Below the pieces are notes generated by a model. The model had not been told where the DNA came from. It searched no databases and worked only from the letters and a program-made list of their open reading frames with translations. Made by a program: the position numbers and the translations under genes. From NCBI GenBank assembly GCA_009929855.1, contig RZZN01000002.1:1-64000 (forward strand): a stretch of 64,000 nucleotides of DNA, read 5' to 3'. Of this stretch, positions 31,491 to 40,679 are shown one piece after another. Within the stretch, counting starts at the first letter, position 1, and each line of letters opens with the position of its first letter. The DNA comes from Gammaproteobacteria bacterium (GTDB lineage: Bacteria; Pseudomonadota; Gammaproteobacteria; Chromatiales; Chromatiaceae).

Positions 31491-32066
31491 TCAAGCCAAG
31501 CCGAGGAGCTCGGTCAAGGTCTGCCAACGCAGCACCGTCTCGACTGGCGCCTGTCCCAGGAGCGCGAGTGTGTGACGCCCATTCGCCGCGGTGGCCAGGC
31601 GGGTGAGCCATGCGCGCGCCGCGCGCGGATCCCAGGTGTCGCCGGTGGGCGCTGGACAGGCCAATGCGTGGGCCGGCGTGGCGCGGGCTGCCGCAAGGGT
31701 GTCGACCCGCACGAAGCGCGGTGCGCGTCCGGCGTGCGCGCCGCTCACGGCCAGGTCGGCGCCGACCCATCCACCCAGACGCTCCTTCAGCAGATCCTCG
31801 ACCTGGCACGGCATGCTCGGTGCAGTGCACTCTGGCAACTCCAGAAAGAAGCGAAAGTCGCTCGGTACATCGCGCGCCCACTGCGCGATCCGCTCGGGGT
31901 CGAACGGCAGCCAGCGCGCCGCCGGCACCAGCACGCGTCTGACCTCGTTCGCGAAATAGGTCAAGCGCCATGCCGCGGGCAGATCCTCGGGGTAGAATGA
32001 TGCGGTGGCCGGACAGGGATCCCAGCCGGTTCTCAAAGGTAGGATATGATGTGTGATCGGTAACAT
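31491..32066 (-). CDS. DUF72 domain-containing protein
   Basis: The 191-residue product has the DUF72 (YecE-like) pattern in RTGWDPCPATASFYPEDLP followed by WRLTYFANEVRRV. It is shorter than the usual 240-270 residues and appears divergent. The function of the family is unknown; the fold is a TIM-type barrel. ATG 32066 gives the family-like start; the tracked 37-residue extension would run into the divergent kdsD. It lies between the mla and kds operons. Confidence 0.7.
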   Translation of the reverse strand: MLPITHHILPLRTGWDPCPATASFYPEDLPAAWRLTYFANEVRRVLVPAARWLPFDPERIAQWARDVPSDFRFFLELPECTAPSMPCQVEDLLKERLGGWVGADLAVSGAHAGRAPRFVRVDTLAAARATPAHALACPAPTGDTWDPRAARAWLTRLATAANGRHTLALLGQAPVETVLRWQTLTELLGLA

Positions 32067-32109
32067 GGCACGGGGTTCATCCGATTTCGATGCGGGATAG
32101 TGGGGCAGC

Positions 32110-33129
32110 ATGACAGAGCAACGTCGACTCGGCACCTCGCCGGTTGCGCTCCGGGTCGAGGAGCCATCCAAGATCAAGGCATTGGGGCGCGCCGTGATCG
32201 AGACCGAGGCGGGTGCGGTGCGTGCCCTGGGGGCGCGTGTCGACGATGCATTCGTGGATGCCTGTTGCTACATGTTGGCCTGCGAGGGGCGGATCGTCGT
32301 CCTCGGCATGGGCAAGTCGGGGCATATCGGCGGTAAGATCGCGGCGACCTTCGCGAGCACCGGGACGCCCGCCTTCTTCGTGCACCCGGGTGAAGCAAGT
32401 CACGGCGATCTCGGGATGATCACACCGCGTGATGTGGTGTTGGCGCTCTCGAACTCGGGCGAGACCAGCGAACTGCTGACGCTGCTGCCGCTACTCAAGC
32501 GGCTCGGGGTCCCGCTGATCAGCATGACCGGACAGCCGCGCTCCACGTTGGCCCGCGAGGCCGATGTGCACCTCGACGTGAGTGTCGCGAGCGAGGCCTG
32601 TCCGCTCGGTCTTGCGCCCACCGCGAGCACCACGGCGACCTTGGCGATGGGCGATGCCCTGGCGATCGCGCTGCTTGAAACGCGTGGCTTCACTGCCGAA
32701 GACTTCGCGCGCTCGCACCCGGCTGGCAGTCTGGGGCGGCGTCTGTTGTTGCGTGTCGGCGAGGTGATGCACCGTGGCGAGCGCCTGCCCCAGGTCACCT
32801 TGGGCACGACCCTGCGCGCGACCCTCGAAGAGATGTCACGCAAGGGTCTGGGCATGACTGCCGTGGTCGACACGGCTGGCCGATTGGCCGGCATCTTCAC
32901 CGACGGCGATCTGCGTCGCGCGCTCGATCGTGGGATCGATGTCCATCGCACCGCCATCGACGCGGTGCTGACCCGCGAGTGTGTCACCATCGCCGCCGAT
33001 GCCCTGGCCGCGGAGGCCCTGCGGTTGATGGAATCGCGCTCGATCAACGGACTGCTGGTCATCGACGAGGATCGGTGTCCGATCGGTGCCTTGAACATGC
33101 ATGATCTGTTGCGGGCAGGGGTGATGTGA
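32110..33129 (+). CDS. kdsD: Arabinose-5-phosphate isomerase
   Basis: The 339-residue protein has an N-terminal SIS domain (VLGMGKSGHIGGKIAATFASTGTPAFFVHPGEASHGDLGM region) and two C-terminal CBS domains (VGEVMHRGE onward). It converts ribulose 5-phosphate to arabinose 5-phosphate for Kdo synthesis. It begins the kdsD-kdsC-lptCAB-rpoN block, conserved in gammaproteobacteria. Confidence 0.96.
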   Translation: MTEQRRLGTSPVALRVEEPSKIKALGRAVIETEAGAVRALGARVDDAFVDACCYMLACEGRIVVLGMGKSGHIGGKIAATFASTGTPAFFVHPGEASHGDLGMITPRDVVLALSNSGETSELLTLLPLLKRLGVPLISMTGQPRSTLAREADVHLDVSVASEACPLGLAPTASTTATLAMGDALAIALLETRGFTAEDFARSHPAGSLGRRLLLRVGEVMHRGERLPQVTLGTTLRATLEEMSRKGLGMTAVVDTAGRLAGIFTDGDLRRALDRGIDVHRTAIDAVLTRECVTIAADALAAEALRLMESRSINGLLVIDEDRCPIGALNMHDLLRAGVM

Positions 33130-33186
33130 GACGGACGGTCAAACGGACAGCCTCGAGCCCATCCGATCTCGACTGCGAGAGGAGTC

Positions 33187-33714
33187 ATGTCGATGCAAGA
33201 TATCCTGGAGCGTGCCGCGCGGATCCGCCTGGTCATCTTCGATGTCGATGGCGTGTTGACGGACGGGAGTCTGTTCCTCGGCGATGATGGCCAGGAATAC
33301 AAGTCGTTCAATTCACGCGATGGTCATGGGATGGTGCTGTTGCAAGAGTCGGGTGTCTCGATCGGCATCATCACGGGGCGCACCTCCGAGGTCGTGCGCC
33401 TTCGCATGGAAAGCCTCGGTATCGTCCACCTCTTTCAAGGCTGTCGCGAGAAGCTCCCGGCCTATGAGGGTCTGAAGCGCGCTCTCGGGCTGGTCGATGC
33501 GGATGTGGCCTATGTCGGGGATGATCTGGTCGATCTCCCGATCATGCGCCGTGTCGGCCTCGCCATCGCGGTCGCCGATGCGCATGATCTGGTGCGTGGT
33601 CATGCCCATCTCTGCACCCGCGCGGCGGGCGGTCGGGGAGCGGCCCGGGAGGTTTGCGAGTTGATCATGCAGGCTCAGGGCACCTGGGCGCGACTGGTCG
33701 GCGAGCTCGGATGA
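33187..33714 (+). CDS. kdsC: 3-deoxy-D-manno-octulosonate 8-phosphate phosphatase
   Basis: This 175-residue HAD phosphatase has the motif FDVDGVLTDG (Asp19, Asp21), TGRTSEVV and YVGDDLVDLP. It dephosphorylates Kdo 8-phosphate to Kdo, as a tetramer without a cap domain. An alternative ATG three codons in is possible. The stop overlaps the lptC start. Confidence 0.96.
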   Translation: MSMQDILERAARIRLVIFDVDGVLTDGSLFLGDDGQEYKSFNSRDGHGMVLLQESGVSIGIITGRTSEVVRLRMESLGIVHLFQGCREKLPAYEGLKRALGLVDADVAYVGDDLVDLPIMRRVGLAIAVADAHDLVRGHAHLCTRAAGGRGAAREVCELIMQAQGTWARLVGELG

Positions 33715-34325
33715 GCGGGCGCGCGCGACTTGCCGAGTGGGCGCGCGGGTCGGCTCAGACCTGGTGGCTCGCGGCTTTCTTCCTCGTCTCTGGACTGCTC
33801 GCCTGGTGGCGGCTCGCGCCGGTCCCGGAGCCGGCGCAACCGCCGATCGAGCGATCACGGCTGCCCGACTACGTGGTCAAGCGCTTCACCGCGGTGGAGA
33901 CCGACGACAGCGGTCAGCCGCTGCGCCAGTTGATCGCCGATGAGCTGCGCCAGTTCGTCGAGGAGGATCTGGCCGAGCTCGATCAGCCGCGCATGACGCT
34001 CTATTCCGAGACCGGGGAGCCATGGCGGGGACGTGCCGATCATGGTCTGGTCCTGGATGGCGGGAGCGAGGTTCGCCTGCTCGGTGAGGTCGAGCTCGAG
34101 CGCGCCGCCGACGCGGCCCAACGCGCGACCCTGATCACGACCGAGCTGCTCCGCATTTGGCACCTTGCGGGTTTGGCCGAGACCGATCAGTCCGTGCGCA
34201 TCGCCAGCGGTGCGGATTGGTTGACCGCCAGCGGCATGCGTCTGTGGTATACGGATCCCATGCGCGCGCACTTCGACGGACGCGCGCGCCTGTTCATCGC
34301 CCCCACGCCAATCGAGGCACCATGA
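33711..34325 (+). CDS. lptC: LPS export protein LptC
   Basis: The 204-residue protein has one N-terminal membrane helix (WWLAAFFLVSGLLAWW, about 18-33) and a periplasmic LptC domain (PDYVVKRFTAVETDDSG). It links the LptBFG transporter to LptA. The tracked start at 33654 lies inside kdsC; ATG 33711 forms an ATGA overlap with the kdsC stop. Confidence 0.92.
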   Translation: MSGRARLAEWARGSAQTWWLAAFFLVSGLLAWWRLAPVPEPAQPPIERSRLPDYVVKRFTAVETDDSGQPLRQLIADELRQFVEEDLAELDQPRMTLYSETGEPWRGRADHGLVLDGGSEVRLLGEVELERAADAAQRATLITTELLRIWHLAGLAETDQSVRIASGADWLTASGMRLWYTDPMRAHFDGRARLFIAPTPIEAP

Positions 34326-34837
34326 GCGAGCAAGCATCCAAGGGTCGGTATCGCTTCGGCATTCTCTTGACCATGGCACTCGTGGCGAGCCTCGCCGGGA
34401 CGCCAGCGACCGCGCTGCGCGACGATGAACGTCAGCCGATCGTGATCGAGGCCGACCATGTCGAGGTGCTTGAGGCGGAGTCCACGAGCATCTATCTCGG
34501 TCATGTCCAGGTCGACCAGGGCAGCATGCGGCTGCTCGGCGATCAGGTCACGGTCTACCATCGCGAGGATCGCCGCCCACGCTTGATCATCGCGATCGGC
34601 AAGCCGGCCAGCTTCAAGCAGCAGCTCGATGACGATGAGGGCGAGGTCCAGGCCTTTGCCAACCGGATGGAGTATGATGCCGACAAGGATGAGTTGATCC
34701 TCATCGAGGACGCACTCCTCATCCAGGGGGCCGATCGGGTCGCCGGTGAGCGAATCGTCTATGATCGCGCGCGCGCCCATTTTCGCGCCGGCGGGACCGG
34801 ACGGGTCCGGATCACCATCACGCCCGATGAGCAGTGA
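34322..34837 (+). CDS. lptA: LPS transport periplasmic protein LptA
   Basis: The 171-residue protein has a signal peptide (about 1-33, ending TPATA) and the LptA/OstA domain with [33 protein letters not shown]. It forms the periplasmic bridge for LPS. ATG 34322 overlaps the lptC stop by four bases; the tracked start is an out-of-gene extension. Confidence 0.94.
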   Translation: MSEQASKGRYRFGILLTMALVASLAGTPATALRDDERQPIVIEADHVEVLEAESTSIYLGHVQVDQGSMRLLGDQVTVYHREDRRPRLIIAIGKPASFKQQLDDDEGEVQAFANRMEYDADKDELILIEDALLIQGADRVAGERIVYDRARAHFRAGGTGRVRITITPDEQ

Positions 34838-34856
34838 GCCGAGCAGTGCGGGGTCC

Positions 34857-35669
34857 ATGTCCGTGGCGGCGCGCTCGGGGGCCGCACGCTCGGGGGCCGC
34901 ACGCGCGCCACTGGCTATGACCATCCACCACGCCGAGTCGAAGCCCGTGACGCTGTGCGCGCAACAGCTCAAGAAAAACTATCGCGGACGCGAGGTGCTC
35001 CAGGATGTCAGCGTCGAGGTCGCGGCGGGCGAGGTCGTCGGGCTGCTGGGGCCGAATGGCGCTGGCAAGACCACCTGTTTCTATCTGATCGTGGGTCTGA
35101 TTCCACCGGATCAGGGGCGCATCACACTCTTGGGACGCGACATCACGGGGTTGCCGATGCACGCGCGCGCGCGCGCGGGTCTGAGCTATCTCGCGCAGGA
35201 GCCCTCGGTCTTTCGCAAGCTCTCGGCGCGCGACAACATCATGGCGATCCTGGAGACCCGGCGTGATCTCACGCGCCCCGAGCGTCGGATGCGTTGCGAG
35301 CGCTTGCTCGAGGAACTCGGGATCGCCCATGTCGGCGGCTCGCTCGCGCTCAGCCTCTCCGGCGGTGAGCGACGACGCCTGGAGATCGCTCGGGCCCTGG
35401 CCGTCGATCCCCGGGTCATGCTGCTCGATGAGCCCTTTGCCGGGGTCGATCCGATCGCCGTGGGCGATATCAAGTCCATCGTGTCGCATCTGCGCGATCG
35501 TGGGATCGGTGTCTTGATCACGGACCACAACGTCCGCGAGACGCTCGATATCTGTGATCGAGGCTATATCATCAGCGCTGGCCGGGTGATCGCGGCAGGT
35601 GTCCCCACCGATCTGCTGGCCAACCAACAGGTCCGTGATGTCTATCTGGGCGCGGACTTTTCCATGTGA
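34857..35669 (+). CDS. lptB: LPS export ABC transporter ATP-binding protein LptB
   Basis: The ATPase has Walker [10 protein letters not shown], signature [15 protein letters not shown] and Walker [14 protein letters not shown], with the LptB-typical [10 protein letters not shown]. The core begins at the ATG at 34917 (250 residues). Upstream in-frame ATGs at 34857 and 34827 would add a 20-30 residue extension containing an exact 15-bp tandem repeat (RSGAA twice). 34857 is listed because GCGGGG precedes it, but 34917 is equally plausible. Confidence 0.93.
   Translation: MSVAARSGAARSGAARAPLAMTIHHAESKPVTLCAQQLKKNYRGREVLQDVSVEVAAGEVVGLLGPNGAGKTTCFYLIVGLIPPDQGRITLLGRDITGLPMHARARAGLSYLAQEPSVFRKLSARDNIMAILETRRDLTRPERRMRCERLLEELGIAHVGGSLALSLSGGERRRLEIARALAVDPRVMLLDEPFAGVDPIAVGDIKSIVSHLRDRGIGVLITDHNVRETLDICDRGYIISAGRVIAAGVPTDLLANQQVRDVYLGADFSM
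34872..34901 (+). repeat. Two exact 15-bp tandem repeats at the 5' end of lptB
   Basis: CGCTCGGGGGCCGCA occurs twice in a row. It sits between the lptA stop and the core lptB start and, if translated, encodes RSGAA twice. Confidence 0.9.
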
Positions 35670-35875
35670 GCGGGTGTGCGTCAGGTGCCAGAGACGCCTG
35701 TCGAGGCGACCGCGGCATGCTCGGCATCCGACTGCTTTTTCCAGCGGTAAGGGTGTAAGATGCACCGCCGTGTGGTGACTATCGCGCCACCGCCCTTTAA
35801 TCAGCTAGACTTCATCGAAAGAGAGCGGCGATCAGCGCCATCCCGATCGGACACCCCAAGACGCCCCCGCGATCC

Positions 35876-37360
35876 ATGAAGCAATCCATCCAGTTGCGTC
35901 TCGGCCAGCATCTGACCATGACGCCTCAGCTCCAGCACGCCATTCGGCTGTTGCAGCTGTCTACCCTCGAGCTACAAAAAGAGATCCAAGAGGCGCTGGA
36001 GACCAACTTCATGTTGGAGGACGGCGAGGAGGCCGAGCGCGTCGCCGGTTCAGACTCCGAGCGCGGTGACACGAGCACGCCGCCGAGCGATGAATACGGT
36101 GCGCTTGCCGCCCCGCCCTCCGTCGACAGCGAGATCCATGCCGATTCCACCGAGATCCCCGATGAGCTCCCGGTGGATACCAGCTGGACCGACGTCTTCG
36201 ATGGCTATTCTCCAAGCCTCTCGTCCGGCTCGGACGACGGCGCCGATTTCGACCCCTTCGCCCATCAGAGTCGGCCCCAGACCCTGCTCGATCACCTGGC
36301 CTGGCAGTTGAACCTGTGCCGGCTGAGTGAGCGCGACACCATGATCGCGCAGGCGGTCATCGATTCGATCGACACCAATGGCTATCTGCGCGCCAGCTGC
36401 GAGGAGCTGCTGGCCACGATCGATGATCCGGCGGTCAGTGCCGAGGAAGTCGAGGCCGTCGTCCATCGCGTGCAGTCATTCGACCCGCCGGGTGTGGGCG
36501 CGCGCGATCTGTCTGAATGTCTGTTGATTCAGTTGCGACAGCTGCCGGTCGAGACACCCGGGCGCGAGGTGGCGATGGACATCTGTCGGCGCGGCTGCGA
36601 GCAACTCCCGAAGATGGAAGCCAGCGCGCTGGCGCGCCAGCTCAAGGAGACCGAAGAGCAGGTCAGGGTCGCCCTGGCGCTGATCCGTCGACTCAACCCG
36701 CGTCCGGGTGGTCTGGTTGCCGAGACCCCCGCCCCCTATGTCGTTCCGGATATCTTCGTGCGCAAGCGCGATGGGCGCTGGACGGTCGAGCTCAACTCTG
36801 ATCTGACCCCCAAGCTCAGGGTCAACGCCGACTACGCGCGCCTGATTCGCCGTGCCGACCAGAGTGCCGATGGTGTCGCCTTGCGCAGTCATCTGCAGGA
36901 GGCCCGCTGGCTCATCAAGAGCCTGGCGAGCCGCAACGAGACGGTTCTTCGGGTCGGGGCGAAGATCGTCGAGATGCAGCAGGAGTTCTTCGAGCATGGC
37001 GAGGAAGCCATGCGGCCCATGGTGCTGCGTGATATCGCCGAGGCACTGAATCTTCATGAATCAACGGTTTCTCGGGTCACAACACAGAAATACATGCACA
37101 CACCACGAGGAACCTTCGAGCTCAAGTATTTCTTTTCCTCTCACGTCAATACTGCGTCCGGAGGCGAATGTTCGTCGACGGCCATTCGCGCCCTGATTCG
37201 CAAGCTGATCGCGGGCGAGTCCGCGAGGAAACCACTCAGCGACAGCGTGATCGCCGCTGAGCTGGCCAGTCAGGGCATCAATGTCGCGCGCCGAACCGTC
37301 GCCAAATACCGCGAGGCCATGGGGGTTCCACCCTCGAACGAGCGCAAGCGTCTGAATTGA
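35876..37360 (+). CDS. rpoN: RNA polymerase sigma-54 factor
   Basis: The 494-residue protein has the glutamine/leucine-rich activator region (IQLRLGQHLTMTPQLQHAIRLL), an acidic region at about 45-110, the core-binding domain, and the C-terminal RpoN box ARRTVAKYRE. It directs RNA polymerase to -24/-12 promoters and needs an activator such as the one at the left edge of this window. It is 206 bases downstream of lptB, so it probably has its own promoter. Confidence 0.97.
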   Translation: MKQSIQLRLGQHLTMTPQLQHAIRLLQLSTLELQKEIQEALETNFMLEDGEEAERVAGSDSERGDTSTPPSDEYGALAAPPSVDSEIHADSTEIPDELPVDTSWTDVFDGYSPSLSSGSDDGADFDPFAHQSRPQTLLDHLAWQLNLCRLSERDTMIAQAVIDSIDTNGYLRASCEELLATIDDPAVSAEEVEAVVHRVQSFDPPGVGARDLSECLLIQLRQLPVETPGREVAMDICRRGCEQLPKMEASALARQLKETEEQVRVALALIRRLNPRPGGLVAETPAPYVVPDIFVRKRDGRWTVELNSDLTPKLRVNADYARLIRRADQSADGVALRSHLQEARWLIKSLASRNETVLRVGAKIVEMQQEFFEHGEEAMRPMVLRDIAEALNLHESTVSRVTTQKYMHTPRGTFELKYFFSSHVNTASGGECSSTAIRALIRKLIAGESARKPLSDSVIAAELASQGINVARRTVAKYREAMGVPPSNERKRLN

Positions 37361-37391
37361 TCAGGACGCTTGAATCTTTAGGAGTCACAAG

Positions 37392-37727
37392 ATGCAGATC
37401 AATCTGACAGGTCATCAAATCGACGTCACCGATGCGCTGAAGGGCTATGTCGACACCAAGTTCGAGCGCCTTTCACGCCACTTCGATCATGTCATCAATG
37501 CCCATGTCGTCCTCAGCGTCGAGAAGCTCGCCCAAAAGGCCGAAGCGACACTCTATGTCAATGGCGGCAAGATCTTTGCCGATTCCTCTCACGAAGACAT
37601 GTATGCGGCGATCGACGCCTTGATCGATAAGCTCGATCGTCAGGTCCTGCGCTACAAAGAGAAGCGCAACAGTCATCGGACCACGGCCACCAAGGGACTG
37701 GAGGCCGACACCTCGGGCGAGGCGTAG
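37392..37727 (+). CDS. hpf: Ribosome hibernation-promoting factor, short form
   Basis: The 111-residue protein starts MQINLTGHQIDVTDALKGYV and contains the KAEATLYVNGGKIFADS and DMYAAIDALIDKLDRQV segments. It binds the 30S subunit and helps form 100S ribosome dimers in stationary phase. It follows rpoN by 31 bases with an AGGAG site, as in E. coli. Confidence 0.96.
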   Translation: MQINLTGHQIDVTDALKGYVDTKFERLSRHFDHVINAHVVLSVEKLAQKAEATLYVNGGKIFADSSHEDMYAAIDALIDKLDRQVLRYKEKRNSHRTTATKGLEADTSGEA

Positions 37728-37786
37728 GCCGGCACCAGCGTCGGGGGCGTCCTGGACCCTGGCCCGGTCGCCCCGGCGATGCTCGG

Positions 37787-37817
37787 GGCACGTCGCGTCG
37801 GAGCGGCTCGACGTGCC
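37787..37817. promoter_or_regulatory. Nine-bp-arm inverted repeat between hpf and ptsN
   Basis: GGCACGTCG and CGACGTGCC are exact reverse complements around a 13-base loop. No U-run follows on the plus strand, so it is not a standard terminator. It may be an RNA processing or stability structure, or a protein-binding site, in the 202-base hpf-ptsN gap. Confidence 0.55.
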
Positions 37818-37929
37818 ACTCAGCCTGAATGCTCGTGACCATGAGAAGATTCCAGCACCCGCCTGAGTCGCGCGGGTATCGATCGACAACCCAGTCGCGG
37901 TCGTCTTTGGCCGCGAGGATCGGGAGCCC

Positions 37930-38385
37930 ATGCCGATGCTCAACCCAGATCTGATCACCGAGGCCCGGATCGGCCACGGGCGCGAGATCGCGAGTAAGAA
38001 GCGTCTGCTCGAAACACTCGCCGAGCTACTCGCCAAGGATCAGCCGCATCTCAGCACCGAAATGGTGTTCGAGCGTTTATTGGAGCGCGAGCGTCTTGGC
38101 AGCACCGGCCTCGGCCATGGCGTGGCCCTGCCGCACGCTCGGCTCAAGGAGCTCTCCCAGGTGTTGGGGGCCTTCGTACAAACGGTGCACGGCGTCGATT
38201 ATGACGCCTCCGACCATGAGCCAGTCGACCTTGCCTTCGCGCTCCTGGTGCCGGAGACCGCGACGGAGGAGCACTTGCAGCTGCTGGCCTATCTCGCTGG
38301 CCGCTTCAGCGAGCCGGCAACCCGGGCGCGACTGCGCGAGGCGGGCTCGGCAGCCGAGATCCTCGCGCTCCTGACGGCGCGCTAG
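37930..38385 (+). CDS. ptsN: PTS IIA-like nitrogen-regulatory protein PtsN
   Basis: The 151-residue protein is a single EIIA-Ntr domain with the phosphorylation motif GHGVALPHAR (His at about 69). It takes phosphate from an HPr-like protein and regulates other proteins rather than transporting sugar. An ATG at 37936 is an alternative start. It heads a regulatory-PTS block that includes hprK and rapZ. Confidence 0.94.
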   Translation: MPMLNPDLITEARIGHGREIASKKRLLETLAELLAKDQPHLSTEMVFERLLERERLGSTGLGHGVALPHARLKELSQVLGAFVQTVHGVDYDASDHEPVDLAFALLVPETATEEHLQLLAYLAGRFSEPATRARLREAGSAAEILALLTAR

Positions 38386-38404
38386 AGTCGAGGTGAGCGC
38401 GACG

Positions 38405-39367
38405 ATGATCGAGAGTCTGCAGGCCCTGATCGCGCAGACTGGTCCGCGGCTCAAGCTGAGCTGGCTGACACCAGAGCCCAGCAATCCGCGCGCATTGCGT
38501 GGCGATGCACCGGGCGACTCAGGGTGCTCACTCATCGGCACGCTCAATTGCATCCATCCCAATCGACTCCAGGTGATCGGGCATGCCGAGCGGGCCTATC
38601 TCGCTGACCTAGGGCGCACCGCCTATGCCGAGACGATCGACAAGCTGTTCGCTGATCAGCCGACCGCCGTCATCTTCTCAGACGGGATCCAGCCCGAGCC
38701 TGCCGTGGTGCGGGCCGCCGAGCTGAGCCAGATCCCACTGCTGGGCTCGACCCTCGGCGACGAGGAGTTGATCAACCATCTGCGCTACTTTCTCACCCAT
38801 GCCTTGGCGGAGCGGCGGACGTTGCATGGTGTCTTCATCGAGGTCCTGGGCATGGGGGTGCTCCTGGTGGGTGATCCGGCCGTCGGCAAGAGCGAGCTCG
38901 CGCTCGACCTGGTCGCCCGCGGTCATCCGTTGATCGCCGATGACGCACCGAGGTTCGCGCGCATCGCGCCGGAGATCTTGGAGGGAACCTGCCCCGAGGC
39001 GCTGCGCGATTTTCTCGAGGTGCGTGGCCTGGGAATCCTCAACATCCGCGCCATGTTCGGCGAAGGTGCGGTCTTGCGCAGCAAGACCCTGAACCTGATC
39101 ATCGATCTCCAGCCGCTCGATCAGCAGCAGCTGGAGTGTATCGATCGGCTCAGCGGCAGCCTCTCGGCCAGCAATATCCTTGGGGTTACTGTTCCCAAGG
39201 TGACCATGCCGGTCGCGCCAGGACGCAATCTCGCGATCCTGGTCGAGGCTGCGGTGCGGCATCAGATCCTGCGGATCCGCGGCTATGATGCCGGGGTCGA
39301 CTTCATCGATCGTCAGGCGCGCGCCATCAGCCTCGATCGACCCGGCCCACCAGGGTCATCCTCATGA
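38405..39367 (+). CDS. hprK: HPr kinase/phosphorylase
   Basis: The 320-residue protein has an N-terminal HprK domain and a C-terminal kinase with Walker A GDPAVGKS (about 156-163), RGHPLIADD and the C-terminal family signature EVRGLGILNIRAMFG. It phosphorylates and dephosphorylates Ser46 of HPr, and the HPr encoded downstream keeps a serine there. ATG 38405 is preferred to the tracked GTG because GAGGTG sits nine bases upstream. The family is absent from enterobacteria. Confidence 0.93.
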   Translation: MIESLQALIAQTGPRLKLSWLTPEPSNPRALRGDAPGDSGCSLIGTLNCIHPNRLQVIGHAERAYLADLGRTAYAETIDKLFADQPTAVIFSDGIQPEPAVVRAAELSQIPLLGSTLGDEELINHLRYFLTHALAERRTLHGVFIEVLGMGVLLVGDPAVGKSELALDLVARGHPLIADDAPRFARIAPEILEGTCPEALRDFLEVRGLGILNIRAMFGEGAVLRSKTLNLIIDLQPLDQQQLECIDRLSGSLSASNILGVTVPKVTMPVAPGRNLAILVEAAVRHQILRIRGYDAGVDFIDRQARAISLDRPGPPGSSS

Positions 39368-40275
39368 GCATACCCAACACCTCGACCAGCGTGGTCGATG
39401 GACACGCGGCGAAGCCTATGCGCCTGATCATCCTGAGCGGACTCTCGGGCTCGGGCAAGAGCGTGGCACTCCATACCCTGGAGGATCTCGGGTTCTATTG
39501 CATCGACAATCTGCCGCTCTTCCTGCTCGAGAGTCTCGCGCTCGGTCTGCATGAGGGACTCGGTGATGTGTTTCGATACACGGCCGTTGGTGTCGATGCG
39601 CGCACCTGTCCAGCTGAGCTGTCGCACCTGCCCGAGCTGATTCAGTCGGCGCGCGCGCGCGGGATCGATTGTCAGATGCTCTTTCTCGACGCCCAGACCG
39701 ACACCTTGATCCGACGCTTCAGCGAGACACGGCGCAAGCATCCGCTGACTCGGGGCGATCATTCTCTGGCGGAGGCGATCCAACTCGAGCGCGAGCTGCT
39801 GGCGCCCATCCAACACTGCGCTGATCTACGGATCGATACCACTCAGACCAACATCCATGAGCTGCGTGACCTCGTACGCAGTCGACTGGTCGAGAGCGTT
39901 TCAGCCAAGGCATTGATCCTTTTGCAGTCTTTTGGCTTCAAACATGGCGTCCCACATGATGTCGACTTCGTCTTCGACCTGCGCTGCCTGCCCAATCCGC
40001 ATTGGCAGCCAGCGCTCAGGGCGCTGACCGGCCGTGACCAGGCCGTGATCGATTTTCTCGATGCCAGTCCGCAGCTCGCGCGCATGCGCGATGACCTGGA
40101 GCGCTTCTTCGATCACTGGATCCCCTGCTTCGAGACCGATGGGCGAAGCTATCTCACCATCGCCGTCGGTTGCACCGGGGGACAACATCGCTCGGTCTAC
40201 ATGGCCGAGGCACTGCGCCGTCAATTCGAGCGACAAGGCCATCGGGTCATGGTCCGGCATCGGGAGCTGCCTTGA
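39364..40275 (+). CDS. rapZ: RNase adapter protein RapZ
   Basis: The 303-residue protein has Walker A GLSGSGKS (26-33), LEDLGFYCIDNLP, and the C-terminal domain with FGFKHGVP and CTGGQHRSVYMAE. In E. coli RapZ guides RNase E to the GlmZ small RNA, linking to glucosamine-6-phosphate synthesis. The start overlaps hprK by four bases. The N-terminus is about 18 residues longer than in E. coli. Confidence 0.95.
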   Translation: MSIPNTSTSVVDGHAAKPMRLIILSGLSGSGKSVALHTLEDLGFYCIDNLPLFLLESLALGLHEGLGDVFRYTAVGVDARTCPAELSHLPELIQSARARGIDCQMLFLDAQTDTLIRRFSETRRKHPLTRGDHSLAEAIQLERELLAPIQHCADLRIDTTQTNIHELRDLVRSRLVESVSAKALILLQSFGFKHGVPHDVDFVFDLRCLPNPHWQPALRALTGRDQAVIDFLDASPQLARMRDDLERFFDHWIPCFETDGRSYLTIAVGCTGGQHRSVYMAEALRRQFERQGHRVMVRHRELP

Positions 40276-40679
40276 GCGTTGGGATCCTACTGATCACCCA
40301 TGTGCCGCTGGGCAATGATCTGGTGCGGATCGCGAGCCGAGTCCTTGGCGCGTGCCCGCCCGGCGTGGAGGCGATGGAGGTGATCAACGACGTGCCCTGT
40401 GATCGGCTGATCAGGGATGCCGGGGCGCGCTTGGAGCGGCTCGATACGGGTGACGGTGTCTTGATCCTCACCGATCTCTACGGGTCGACCCCGGCGAATG
40501 TCGCCGTCGCCATGCTCGCTGGACACGCGCGGGTACGGGTCGTCGCGGGCGTGAATCTACCCATGGTCCTGCGTGCCTTGAACTATGCCGGCCTTGACCT
40601 GGACGCGGTTGCCGAGAAGGCCGTCCAGGGTGGGCGCAGCGGTGTGCTCATGTGCGCCCCACGCGATGAGGAGTCATGA
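40272..40679 (+). CDS. PTS system mannose-family EIIA component-like protein
   Basis: The 135-residue product has the EIIA-Man N-terminus VGILLITHVPLG, with the phosphorylatable histidine at residue 10, and LILTDLYGSTPANVA. I place the start at TTG 40272, which overlaps the rapZ stop and gives the family N-terminus; the tracked ATG at 40170 lies in rapZ. There is no IIB, IIC or IID gene in the window, so a regulatory role is likely. Confidence 0.88.
   Translation: MSVGILLITHVPLGNDLVRIASRVLGACPPGVEAMEVINDVPCDRLIRDAGARLERLDTGDGVLILTDLYGSTPANVAVAMLAGHARVRVVAGVNLPMVLRALNYAGLDLDAVAEKAVQGGRSGVLMCAPRDEES

Noticed and set aside
35160-35178. Alternating GC run in lptB as a repeat element
   Set aside because: It encodes the conserved ARARAG part of the protein and simply reflects GC-rich codon use.
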